A stretch of DNA of 41,312 nucleotides from Firm-04 sp964463355 (GTDB lineage Bacteria > Bacillota > Clostridia > Oscillospirales > Ruminococcaceae): positions 1-41,312 of the forward strand of contig CAYXBP010000016.1 of assembly GCA_964463355.1 (NCBI GenBank), given 5' to 3'. The notes below the pieces were generated by a model, which did no database searches, was not told the origin of the DNA, and saw only the letters and a list, made by a program, of their open reading frames with translations. Shown piece after piece: positions 24,976 to 32,191 of the stretch (its first letter is position 1; each line of letters opens with the position of its first letter). Both the position numbers and the translations under genes were made by a program.

Positions 24976-26730
24976 TTATGCCAATTCTGCCGCAGTAAGC
25001 TGCGACTGGGCAATCTCACGGTAAACGGAGCAACGCTTCATCAATTCCTCATGCGTGCCAATGCCTACCGCTTCACCACGCTCCAGAACAACAATCTGAT
25101 CTGCATCCTTGATCGTACTGATTCTTTGGGCAACGATTACTTTCGTTGTGTTCTTTAAGTTCTTTCTCAAGCCCTGACGAAGCATCGCATCCGTTTTATA
25201 ATCCAGTGCGGAAAAAGAGTCATCGAAAATCAGTATTTCTGGCTTACGGGCAAGGGCACGCGCAATGGAAAGACGCTGTTTCTGCCCTCCCGATACATTT
25301 TTTCCCAATTGCAGAAGCTTGTGAGCCTTTCCACCCTGCATTTTACTTACAAATTCTTCGGATTGCGAAATTGCAAGTGCCATATCTACGTCATCCTCGT
25401 CAAATCCGTTTTGCGACTGTCCAAAGGTAATATTTTCCCGAATGCTTCCCGCAAATAGAACTGCCTTCTGTGTGATATATCCCAACTTATTATAAAGCCC
25501 TTCAAAAGAATAATTCTTTACATTCACGCCATCAATCAGCACTTCGCCACTGCTGGCATCGTAAAATCTTGCCATAAGCGATACAAGTGTCGTTTTTCCG
25601 CAACCCGTTGCGCCAATAATCGCAAGAGTCTGTCCTTGTTCCACCCGGAAAGAAAGATTGCTCAATGCCTCTTCACCTGCTTCCGGATAAGTGAAGGACA
25701 CATTTTTGAATTCCACAGTGCCAATCTCTTTGCCAGAAACAGTCTCTCCTTCTTCTATCGTGGCAGTCTTATCCAGTACTTCATTGATACGCTCCGCAGA
25801 AACCTGTGCCGCAGGCAGCAGCATAAATACCATAATCAGCATCATAAAGGACATGACCACATAGGTTGCATAGGTGCTGAAAACAACCACATCACTGAAC
25901 AGGGTAATCCTCGATACGACATCGCTCAGTGCAATTTGATTGATCAATGCTGCACCAAACCAAAAAATCGCAAGAGAAAGCCCATTCATGCAAGTACTCA
26001 TAACAGGCATCATCAAAGAGAATAATCGCTGGTTTTTCAGCTGTATGTTCATCATCTCGTTGTTTGGAATGTCAAACTTTTCAGTCTGATAATCCTCCGC
26101 GTTAAATGCATGAACCACATTGATGCCAGTTAAGTTTTCTCTAGCGATTCGATTCTGGATATCTGTGAGCTTTTGTACTTTACGGAAACGAGGCATACAA
26201 ACGCCCATGATCGACAGAACTGTAACACAGATAACAACAACAGCGGATGCGGTAACAGCAGAAAGCTCCCAGCTTTTACCAAGAATCTTAACGATTGCCC
26301 ATACTGCCATAATTGGTGCCTTGACCAAAGATTGTAATCCCATGGATACAATCATTTGCAGCTGTGTGATATCATTGGTAGTACGAGTTATCAAGCTGGG
26401 AATAGAAAACTTCTCAGTTTCTGCCTTACCCAAAGTCATAACATGGGTAAACAGCTTATCACGCACCGCAAAACTATATCCAGAGGCAATTTTGGAAGTC
26501 AAAAATCCACAGGCAATGGCAAGAACTGCGCTTGCAAGGGTGCATCCCAGCATTTTCGCGCCAATCGTGAAGATATCCGACATTTGCCCTTCTGTATTGA
26601 TGAGTAAGGTCAGCTCACTCATATAATCTGGCATCGTCAGCTCAAAAAACACCTGCCCAATGATCAGTACAACCGCAATAAGAACCATAACGCGCTCTCT
26701 TTTTTGCATATTCTTCAGTAACTTTATCAT
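24976..26730 (-). CDS. ABC exporter half-transporter with degenerate ATPase site
   Basis: This 584-residue protein has six membrane helices and an ATPase domain (about 340-580): Walker A GATGCGKTT, signature VSGGQKQ, Walker B ILIFDDSFSALD with Asp where the catalytic Glu should be, and AQRIST where the switch His is replaced by Gln. That pattern is known from the degenerate half (TM287-like) of heterodimeric exporters. The gene ends 13 bases before its canonical partner and starts 21 bases after the MarR gene, so the three form an operon. Substrate is unknown. Confidence 0.92.
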   Translation of the reverse strand: MIKLLKNMQKRERVMVLIAVVLIIGQVFFELTMPDYMSELTLLINTEGQMSDIFTIGAKMLGCTLASAVLAIACGFLTSKIASGYSFAVRDKLFTHVMTLGKAETEKFSIPSLITRTTNDITQLQMIVSMGLQSLVKAPIMAVWAIVKILGKSWELSAVTASAVVVICVTVLSIMGVCMPRFRKVQKLTDIQNRIARENLTGINVVHAFNAEDYQTEKFDIPNNEMMNIQLKNQRLFSLMMPVMSTCMNGLSLAIFWFGAALINQIALSDVVSRITLFSDVVVFSTYATYVVMSFMMLIMVFMLLPAAQVSAERINEVLDKTATIEEGETVSGKEIGTVEFKNVSFTYPEAGEEALSNLSFRVEQGQTLAIIGATGCGKTTLVSLMARFYDASSGEVLIDGVNVKNYSFEGLYNKLGYITQKAVLFAGSIRENITFGQSQNGFDEDDVDMALAISQSEEFVSKMQGGKAHKLLQLGKNVSGGQKQRLSIARALARKPEILIFDDSFSALDYKTDAMLRQGLRKNLKNTTKVIVAQRISTIKDADQIVVLERGEAVGIGTHEELMKRCSVYREIAQSQLTAAELA

Positions 26731-26751
26731 TTCAAGTTTGCTCCTTTCTCG

Positions 26752-27192
26752 TTAACAGTGTCTAATCAACTTATCAATATTCTCGTTCATAACCTGAAAA
26801 CAATGTTCCAGAACAGTAAATTCTTCATCAGTCAATCCACAAACGATTGTTTTTGTAAATTGTCCCTGTGCCTTCCTGCCAGCATCAATGATCTGCTGTG
26901 CTTTTGGGGTGCATACAAGAGTATCCTTTCTCCTATCACCAGGATATGCTTTGCGTTCCAACAGTCCTTCCCCGACCAATCGCTCCACATGAGCAGATAC
27001 ATTCGCTCGTTTCAAACCTCTCAGCGCGCACACATCCCTTGCGGTTGCCATATCGGGATTATTCGCAAAAAACAAAAGAATGCCGATTGCAGTCAGTGGA
27101 ATACCAGTTCCCTTGCTTAACGGCAACAACGCCTGCTCATAAGCTAACCCAAGTTTTTTGGCATATCCGTTCATTTCCTGAATCGTGATCAT
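26752..27192 (-). CDS. MarR family transcriptional regulator of the ABC exporter operon
   Basis: This 146-residue protein has a MarR winged helix (about residues 35-105; ARDVCALRGLKRANVSAHVERL is the recognition region, cut here by gaps in family alignment, with wing GDRRKDTLVCT) and helical ends for dimerisation. I chose the ATG at 27192 because GAAGGGGGCG precedes it and the promoter lies inside the longer open frame, which continues upstream to 27399 without a ribosome binding site. MarR genes directly upstream of paired exporters usually repress their own operon and respond to small molecules, often exported ones; that is inference here. Confidence 0.87.
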   Translation of the reverse strand: MITIQEMNGYAKKLGLAYEQALLPLSKGTGIPLTAIGILLFFANNPDMATARDVCALRGLKRANVSAHVERLVGEGLLERKAYPGDRRKDTLVCTPKAQQIIDAGRKAQGQFTKTIVCGLTDEEFTVLEHCFQVMNENIDKLIRHC

Positions 27193-27211
27193 TTGCTCGC
27201 CCCCTTCGTTT

Positions 27212-27258
27212 GATATTGAATTGTTCATTATCATACAATACAGAAGTGACCAATGCAA
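27212..27258 (-). promoter_or_regulatory. Promoter and overlapping dyad of the marR-exporter operon
   Basis: On the minus strand TTGCAT (27258-27253) and TATGAT (27235-27230) are 17 bases apart. An imperfect palindrome (27212-27220 with 27224-27232, two mismatches) overlaps the -10 box and is a natural candidate for the MarR operator. Confidence 0.6.
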
Positions 27259-27426
27259 GTGCTGAGTGTGAATACTACGTGAAAGTGTGAAAGCCAGAAC
27301 CATCATGAAAACAGCATTCAGTGCAACCATAAGCAAAAAAGCAGCGAGTTGTACAATTCTGTGTTTGTCCTCTGCTGCATTTATTCTATGTAGTTGCAAA
27401 TTGATTATTAATCGGTTGGTACTATA

Positions 27427-27872
27427 CTAAAAAAGTTGACAGCCGTTGGGATTTGTTGTGATTGTTCCGTTAGCCGATGAATAGCCTGTTCTGTAAAGCG
27501 TTACAGTATGTGTGCCATCTGTTTCAGCATATGAACCATAAATATCCCCTGATGTTTGAGCAGTCAACTTAGTTTTTCCAGAAGCAGTTTTGGTAAATGA
27601 AAACGGAATGCTTGAATCGCTACGATCGAAGTTACATGAAGCAGTAATTTTGGTAAACTGATACTGTGCTTGATCGGGATAGTTAGCGTGTGGATATAAA
27701 CCAAGCAGGAAACCAATGCGATTATCACAACGGCACCTCTGCTGATTTTATGAAATAGGACTTTCCGCTTTTCACTGATGGGCTTGTTTTCATTTTCTAC
27801 TGGTGCATATACAAATATCACCAGTACGGAAAACAGCAGAAAAATGTAGTGAATTGCTCCGATACCATGCAT
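27427..27872 (-). pseudogene. Frameshifted small membrane protein gene, unknown family
   Basis: From about 27872 one frame encodes two hydrophobic helices (IHYIFLLFSVLVIFVYAPV and AVVIIALVSCLVYIHTL) separated by a charged loop, then becomes amphipathic nonsense and stops at 27564. A second minus-strand frame, open from 27747 to its stop at 27427, carries a well-formed polar sequence (NYPDQAQYQFTKITASCNF, YGSYAETDGTHTVTLYR, ending NPNGCQLF) that reads like an extracytoplasmic domain. Joined near 27680-27700 the two give one protein of about 148 residues with helix-loop-helix-exported tail. I infer a one-base shift; there is no long slippery run. No family recognised. Confidence 0.5.
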
Positions 27873-27907
27873 CAACTCGCTTTCTTTTTATAGTATAGGA
27901 AGAAACC

Positions 27908-27955
27908 AAAAAATGCCGAATCAATCGAGAATTTGCTTCTCAATTAATTCGGCAT
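27908..27955 (-). terminator. Minus-strand terminator
   Basis: An imperfect 19-bp stem (27955-27937 with 27931-27913) is followed on the minus strand by six Ts. It lies upstream of the frameshifted membrane gene and would end a transcript coming from the mobile-element side. Confidence 0.7.
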
Positions 27956-28000
27956 AACGAACAAGAAACCGTCTGAAACTTTGCGAATGATTTTCGCAGC

Positions 28001-28041
28001 AAAAAAGAGCAGACTTCGGAATTTTTCTTCCAAATCTGCTC
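28001..28041 (-). terminator. Second minus-strand terminator in tandem
   Basis: On the minus strand a GAGCAGA-rich stem of about 14 bp (28041-28028 with 28021-28007) is followed by six Ts (28006-28001). Together with the next hairpin downstream it insulates the membrane gene. Between 27960 and 28148 I see no gene. Confidence 0.7.
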
Positions 28042-28148
28042 CGGGTTCTCTTGAAAATCAAAAAACGCCCGTTCAAATCCTCTTTTGAGGCTGAAAAGGC
28101 AAAATGTCATCTATGGTTTTAGTATAAAAAATTTCGACGTCAGAGCAT

Positions 28149-28175
28149 AAAAAACCACGCAACTGCGTGGTTTTT
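28149..28175. terminator. Bidirectional terminator
   Basis: A perfect stem (28150-28160 with 28165-28175) with a four-base loop has five or more As on one flank and Ts on the other, so it can act in both directions. It stands downstream of the decayed minus-strand genes at 28328-28809. Confidence 0.8.
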
Positions 28176-28327
28176 CGCTACGTGATCTATTTCGTCACAT
28201 ATAAATGTCAATACGTGACGGAATTGATCTCCGCCGCAAATCACGATTCTACGAGGTTTTTCAAGCGTTTCATTGCTTGCAGAGCTTATTTTTTTGCTTA
28301 ACGGTAACGACTTCCGAACCCCCAACC

Positions 28328-28635
28328 TCAGTTGATCTGGAGTTCTTTTCTTGCAATCAAACTGAATCCCTCACTTTCCTCAGCAAGGTATTCGTACAGA
28401 TCCTCTGCCGAAGTCAGGAGATAAATCTCAATCTTGTTGCCCTTGAGGACGCCAAAGAAGTATTCACCATTCTCATCTCTTTCGTAGAGATAATCACGGA
28501 TTACTCCGAAGCGGTCGAAGGTCACCACAGTGAGCATTGTAATCAGATCCTGCTGAAACTCTGTTTCTTACATAATGCACTCTACGCATTTTTCAGGAAG
28601 GTCACCGCTGCATTTCAGCAGTTTCTTTTTGTCAT
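28328..28635 (-). pseudogene. Decayed small gene of the mobile-element remnant
   Basis: A ribosome binding site (AAGGAG) stands before an ATG at 28635, whose frame stops after six codons, but one base over the frame continues as DDKKKLLKCSGDLPEKCVECIM, stops once at TAA, and then runs in the same frame through QQDLITMLTVVTFDRFGV to the end ARKELQIN at 28328. The last 69 codons have normal acidic protein composition. It looks like one gene of about 100 codons with one shift and one stop. No family recognised. Confidence 0.4.
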
Positions 28636-28809
28636 CTACGTTACTCCTTCGTTGTATGGAACTTCCATCACCTTTGCAATGTCTACAAGGCTTTCACCGT
28701 TCAGATAACTGCGGAAGATTGTTACTACCGCCAGTACTTCCTTGAGATTGGTTGTGATTTCTCCGTTTTGCATCATGTACCCGAATGGAATCTTTCGGTT
28801 CTTTGCCAT
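28636..28809 (-). pseudogene. Serine-recombinase-type fragment (57 codons)
   Basis: The 57-residue reading (MAKNRKIPFGYMMQNGEI start, then TNLKEVLAVVTIFRSYLNG, SLVDIAKVMEVPYNEGVT end) resembles the central segment of large serine recombinases, where the helix-turn-helix-like block is followed by a WN-K motif. Here a TAG replaces the expected Trp codon and the rest is missing. A GGGGTG site precedes the ATG, so it might still be made as a short protein. Recognition is by memory of the family, so the family call is moderate. Confidence 0.5.
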
Positions 28810-29951
28810 CTTTCTTCACCCCTTTTTCCCTGTATGTACAGGTTGTCAGCAACAATCATATCACAGCATTCTGTGAATATCCAGTCACTATGCTCATAAC
28901 GCACATCCGTTTTATACGGATTTGACATACTGATAATCAATCGTTCCTGACCATATACCAATTTTAAAGATAGTGATCGTTCTTCTTCGGGCAACTGCAT
29001 AATAGCAGAAAGTGCATTATCAAACAGGTTCCCAAGTATTGTAATAATATCCGCAATCTCAATTGAAAGCTCAGAAGGAACAGCAATATCCGCAGTTACT
29101 CTAATATGATTTATCATCGCATTTTGCAGTTTGTAATTAATAATGCCATCCACTGCCACATTACCTGTGGTACTATAAACAGATCTTTCACCTGTCAATT
29201 TAGACAAGGTCTGTAAATGCACTTTCAAATCATCATATTTCCCTTTGATCAAAAGTTCATTCATGGCAACAAATTGATTATTAAGGTCGTGACGAAAAGC
29301 CTGTAATTCCTGCGTTGATGTCTGCATCAGTTCACACTGTTTGCAGTATAATTCATTTTCTTTTTCAATCAAAGCAAATCTTGATTTCTGTGCATAGCTC
29401 TCTGCAAGTGAATCATACAGGTAAAATGCTGTAATATTCAATACAAACATAAGAACAATTGATATGATTGCTTGTACTTGTGATACACTTTTAGCTTCAA
29501 GAAGCATAATTTCCATAATCAAGGTAATAAGAGGAATCAAAATCGCTGCCATCCACGAAAACACGCTGACTTGCTGATTGTTTCTTACAGCCTTGAATCG
29601 TTCTACAAGCAATGCCATCATATATGTGAGTAAGCGCATTGCCACTAATCCCAATGTATCCCCGTAAGCACCTTCTGTAAAAAATGAAAATTTCAGATAT
29701 CCTGTGCAAGCTGCAACGATAAATTCCGGTATCAGCATAAAAACCAGAATATACAGTGCACTCAAAAACTTCTTTTGTATGTTTGACTTATAATTAAAAG
29801 TGATACAGAACATCAGCACATAATTCATTACAAGCAAAAAGATTGGGATATCAATAAACAAGTACGCAGAAATGACCAGTGCAGTATATATGACATAACT
29901 TATTACACATAGGGCTGTATTTGTTTTTCTTTCCTTAAAGAAAATTTGCAT
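28773..29951 (-). pseudogene. AgrC-like GHKL histidine kinase, C-terminus truncated
   Basis: The open frame encodes 392 residues: six hydrophobic helices to about residue 180, a coiled linker (190-215), the phosphoacceptor His221 in FRHDLNNQF, and an N box (LGNLFDNAL, Asn308 and Asn312). After ISMSNPY at about 346 the family sequence stops: the glycine-rich G box that closes the ATP site is missing, replaced by about 45 foreign residues shared with the recombinase scrap. The kinase is therefore very likely inactive. No clear ribosome binding site precedes the ATG at 29951. It lies 71 bases after the LytTR regulator gene, its expected partner. Confidence 0.75.
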
Positions 29952-30022
29952 AAATCTATGCAGGAATATGGTATTAAATGGACTGGTAATCAGGTATGCT
30001 ATCGTGTATCATTCAGTTGGCA

Positions 30023-30745
30023 TCAAATTACACTTCCTTTCTCAAATGCAATCTGTATTTTTGCAACCTCTGTTCTTTTACCTTTGGCAACAGGTATTTC
30101 ATCACCATTAGTCATAATAATACAGTCGATGCGGAATGCTTTAATAAATCGATAGTTTACAAGATATGATTTATGCGGTGAAAACAACCCCTGTCCCTTC
30201 AGTTCTGCATGAATCTTTTCCAGAGCAGCATAAAAGCTTTCCTGTCCATCCTGTTTTTGAATAATTACTTTGCGGTCATCACTTTTGAAGTACAAGATTT
30301 CACTTCGTTTTACCCAAAATGTATCGTGACCGTATTTGTAATGAAATAGTTCATTCTTCTTCCCATAAATACGAAGATATTTCTCAACAACAGAGTTAAT
30401 TTGTTCTGCAGTGAAAGGCTTAGCAATAAATGAGAACGGACGAAATGCAAACAATTGTCGGTCATACCCATCCTTCCCTGATACAAAAACAATCTGTGTT
30501 GTTTCATCCTGTATCACATCACGGATTTCGTGAGCGACATATATCCCATTGCACTGCACAAGTTCAATGTCCAGAAAAATCAGATGATATTGAGTATGAT
30601 TGTGCAAATGCTTCAAGATGGATTCGCCGGAATTAAATATATCAACATCTGCTTTCAAGTGCATCGCACTGCAATACTCGCAGATAATACGTTCTATACT
30701 GGAACAAATAATGTTCTCATCATCTACAATTGCAATTCTGATCAT
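30023..30745 (-). CDS. LytTR-type response regulator (AgrA-like)
   Basis: This 240-residue protein has a receiver domain (residues 1-125; acidic pocket VDDEN, phosphoacceptor Asp59 in FLDIEL, Lys in FIAKPF) and a LytTR DNA-binding domain (about 135-238; KRSEILYFKSDDRKV, SPHKSYLVNYRFI). LytTR regulators with GHKL kinases control peptide-signalled systems in Firmicutes. I chose ATG 30745 (MIRIAIVDDEN), with GGCGG upstream. Its partner kinase is truncated, so it is orphaned. The nearby amidase-exporter modules are possible targets, by neighbourhood only. Confidence 0.9.
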   Translation of the reverse strand: MIRIAIVDDENIICSSIERIICEYCSAMHLKADVDIFNSGESILKHLHNHTQYHLIFLDIELVQCNGIYVAHEIRDVIQDETTQIVFVSGKDGYDRQLFAFRPFSFIAKPFTAEQINSVVEKYLRIYGKKNELFHYKYGHDTFWVKRSEILYFKSDDRKVIIQKQDGQESFYAALEKIHAELKGQGLFSPHKSYLVNYRFIKAFRIDCIIMTNGDEIPVAKGKRTEVAKIQIAFEKGSVI

Positions 30746-30775
30746 AGTCACACCGCCCAATTAGTATTTACCATA

Positions 30776-30804
30776 ATTATACTATATTCTCCGCCGTTTT
30801 TCAA
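30776..30804 (-). promoter_or_regulatory. Sigma-A promoter of the LytTR regulator gene
   Basis: On the minus strand TTGAAA (30804-30799) and TATAAT (30781-30776) have a 17-base spacer and lie 31 bases before the ATG at 30745. Confidence 0.85.
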
Positions 30805-30849
30805 GTCAAATAACGTATTATCAACAGGATACACTGCGTTTAGGTGGGT

Positions 30850-30860
30850 GTATTGATCAG
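30850..30860 (+). repeat. 11-bp direct repeat, left copy
   Basis: GTATTGATCAG occurs here and again at 31875-31885, where it spans the stop codon of the IS110 remnant. The similarity continues loosely for about ten bases (GGCAC and CAT). The two copies flank the Rhs remnant. Confidence 0.6.
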
Positions 30861-30902
30861 GGCACGAGCATATTCCATCAAAATGCAGTAGCTGTGGACT
30901 GC

Positions 30903-31755
30903 TCATTGACAGTCTGCTTTACCATCCTTATCATATACATTGATGGTCGGATAACCCATCTCATCCATTTGCATAATGAGGCTATTTTTATCGTTGTACT
31001 TCGCATATGTGGTACCGCCGCCCTGTGATGTTGTCTTGGTTACATTACCGTTGCTGTCGTATTCATAATAGGTTGTATTTCCTTGAATATCTGTGCTGCT
31101 GGCAACCTCATTGTACTTGTTCTCGTCATTCACCAAATGATATGTTACTTTATCTACTTCGTAGGTTTTACCGTCAGTAATGACGGTCTTAGATGTGATG
31201 GAGTATTTCTCATCGTAGTTGTACTCATAGGTTTTCACCAGTACACCGTCATCATATTCCTTGATACCGGTCTGTTGACATTCCGGATTATAGGTATATT
31301 CCTGCTTTAATCCGGCTGCATTGGTCAGTGTATCTACTTTACCCTCATCCAGATAAACAACGGATTCTGTAACCTGACCATAGCAATTGGTAATACGATT
31401 CAGCTTACCATCTGCATCGTAGGAATAAGTTTCAACACCACCCATTACATTGGTGAAGGATGCCAGTCTGCCGTTGGTGTAACTATAAGAAACCTTGCGT
31501 CCGGTTGCTGTGTCCTCAATCTCCACAACCAGATCGTTATCATAGGCGATCTTATATGTTCTATTAGTGGAATCCGTCACAGTGCGGATATTGTTTTCAA
31601 TATCGGAAATTGTAAGAGCGTTACCTTTGGCATCTTCTGCGTTCCATACTCATATCCAAATGCAATCATGTGATTACCACTGGAATAGACAGCCTTTTCA
31701 CCTGATGCCTCATTTAACTGCCATTCATCGCCGATCAGTCCAAGGTTCAGAATCA
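30903..31755 (-). pseudogene. Rhs/YD-repeat protein remnant, truncated at both ends and frameshifted
   Basis: The main frame (30903-31580 and open upstream) has a run of YD repeats: GRKVSYSYTNGRLASFTNVMG, ETYSYDADGKLNRITNCYG, QEYTYNPECQQTG, TTYYEYDSNGNVTKTTSQGG and NVYDKDG. Such repeats build the shell of Rhs or wall-associated polymorphic toxins. Upstream the same protein continues in another frame (WQLNEASGEKAVYSSGNHM, FGYEYG) and joins DAKGNALTISDIENNIR by a one-base shift near 31632. There is no start with a signal peptide and no toxin tip, and the 3' end runs into a stop after KADC. It is a fragment left by recombination. Confidence 0.75.
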
Positions 31756-31761
31756 TCATCT

Positions 31762-31881
31762 GAAATATTATTTGTGCGAAGCCGCAAACGCGCACTCGCT
31801 CTCACTGCCAGAAAGTTGGTCAGGTTAGTCTATACACTGCTGAAGACTAACCGCCTGTATATCCCGCCGGAGGAGTATTGA
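31762..31881 (+). mobile_element. IS110 family transposase, 3'-terminal remnant
   Basis: On the plus strand the reading FVRSRKRALALTARKLVRLVYTLLKTNRLYIPPEEY, written here in parts (RKRALALTARKLVRLVY, LLKTNRLYIPPEEY), matches the C-terminal tail of IS110 transposases, where a (K/R)RALxxTARKLVxxVF block is typical. Everything upstream is replaced by the Rhs remnant on the other strand. The stop codon lies inside the 11-bp repeat at 31875-31885. The element cannot transpose by itself. Confidence 0.65.
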
Positions 31882-31885
31882 TCAG
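31875..31885 (+). repeat. 11-bp direct repeat, right copy
   Basis: This is the partner of the copy at 30850-30860. It may mark the original IS110 terminus or a recombination scar. Confidence 0.6.
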
Positions 31886-32191
31886 GCACCTCCATCCTGT
31901 CGAAAAAATTTTTTCGGCGCAGGCTTTAGTTGGAGATACCCTTTTTGTCTCTTTTTAGGCAGATTGTACGGTTTATGCCTTCATTTTTCTACTTTTTGCC
32001 TATTGACATTTTACCGTAGGGCTCCAATCTATTTCAGTTTCTTGAATTAGATTGAAGGCTATGGATATTTGGCAACATCGCCTAATCAACACACAATGAA
32101 ATACATGAGCAATGATACTCGTATAGATACATTGATGTGTTTTTTCACTTATCTACTTAAAAACTAAAACGAATGTAGGCCAATGTGTTCT
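31886..32191. other. Gene-free stretch with IS110 end and hairpins
   Basis: I see no gene in these roughly 300 bases. They contain a perfect 16-bp palindrome of A and T runs (31901-31916), T-rich sequence, and an imperfect stem-loop (AATCTA-rich arms, about 32024-32052). The left part is probably the non-coding end of the IS110 element. Confidence 0.5.

Noticed and set aside
27193..27399. Upstream extension of the MarR frame, containing a hydrophobic stretch
   Set aside because: No ribosome binding site at its start, and the operon promoter lies inside it; the ATG at 27192 gives a normal MarR protein.
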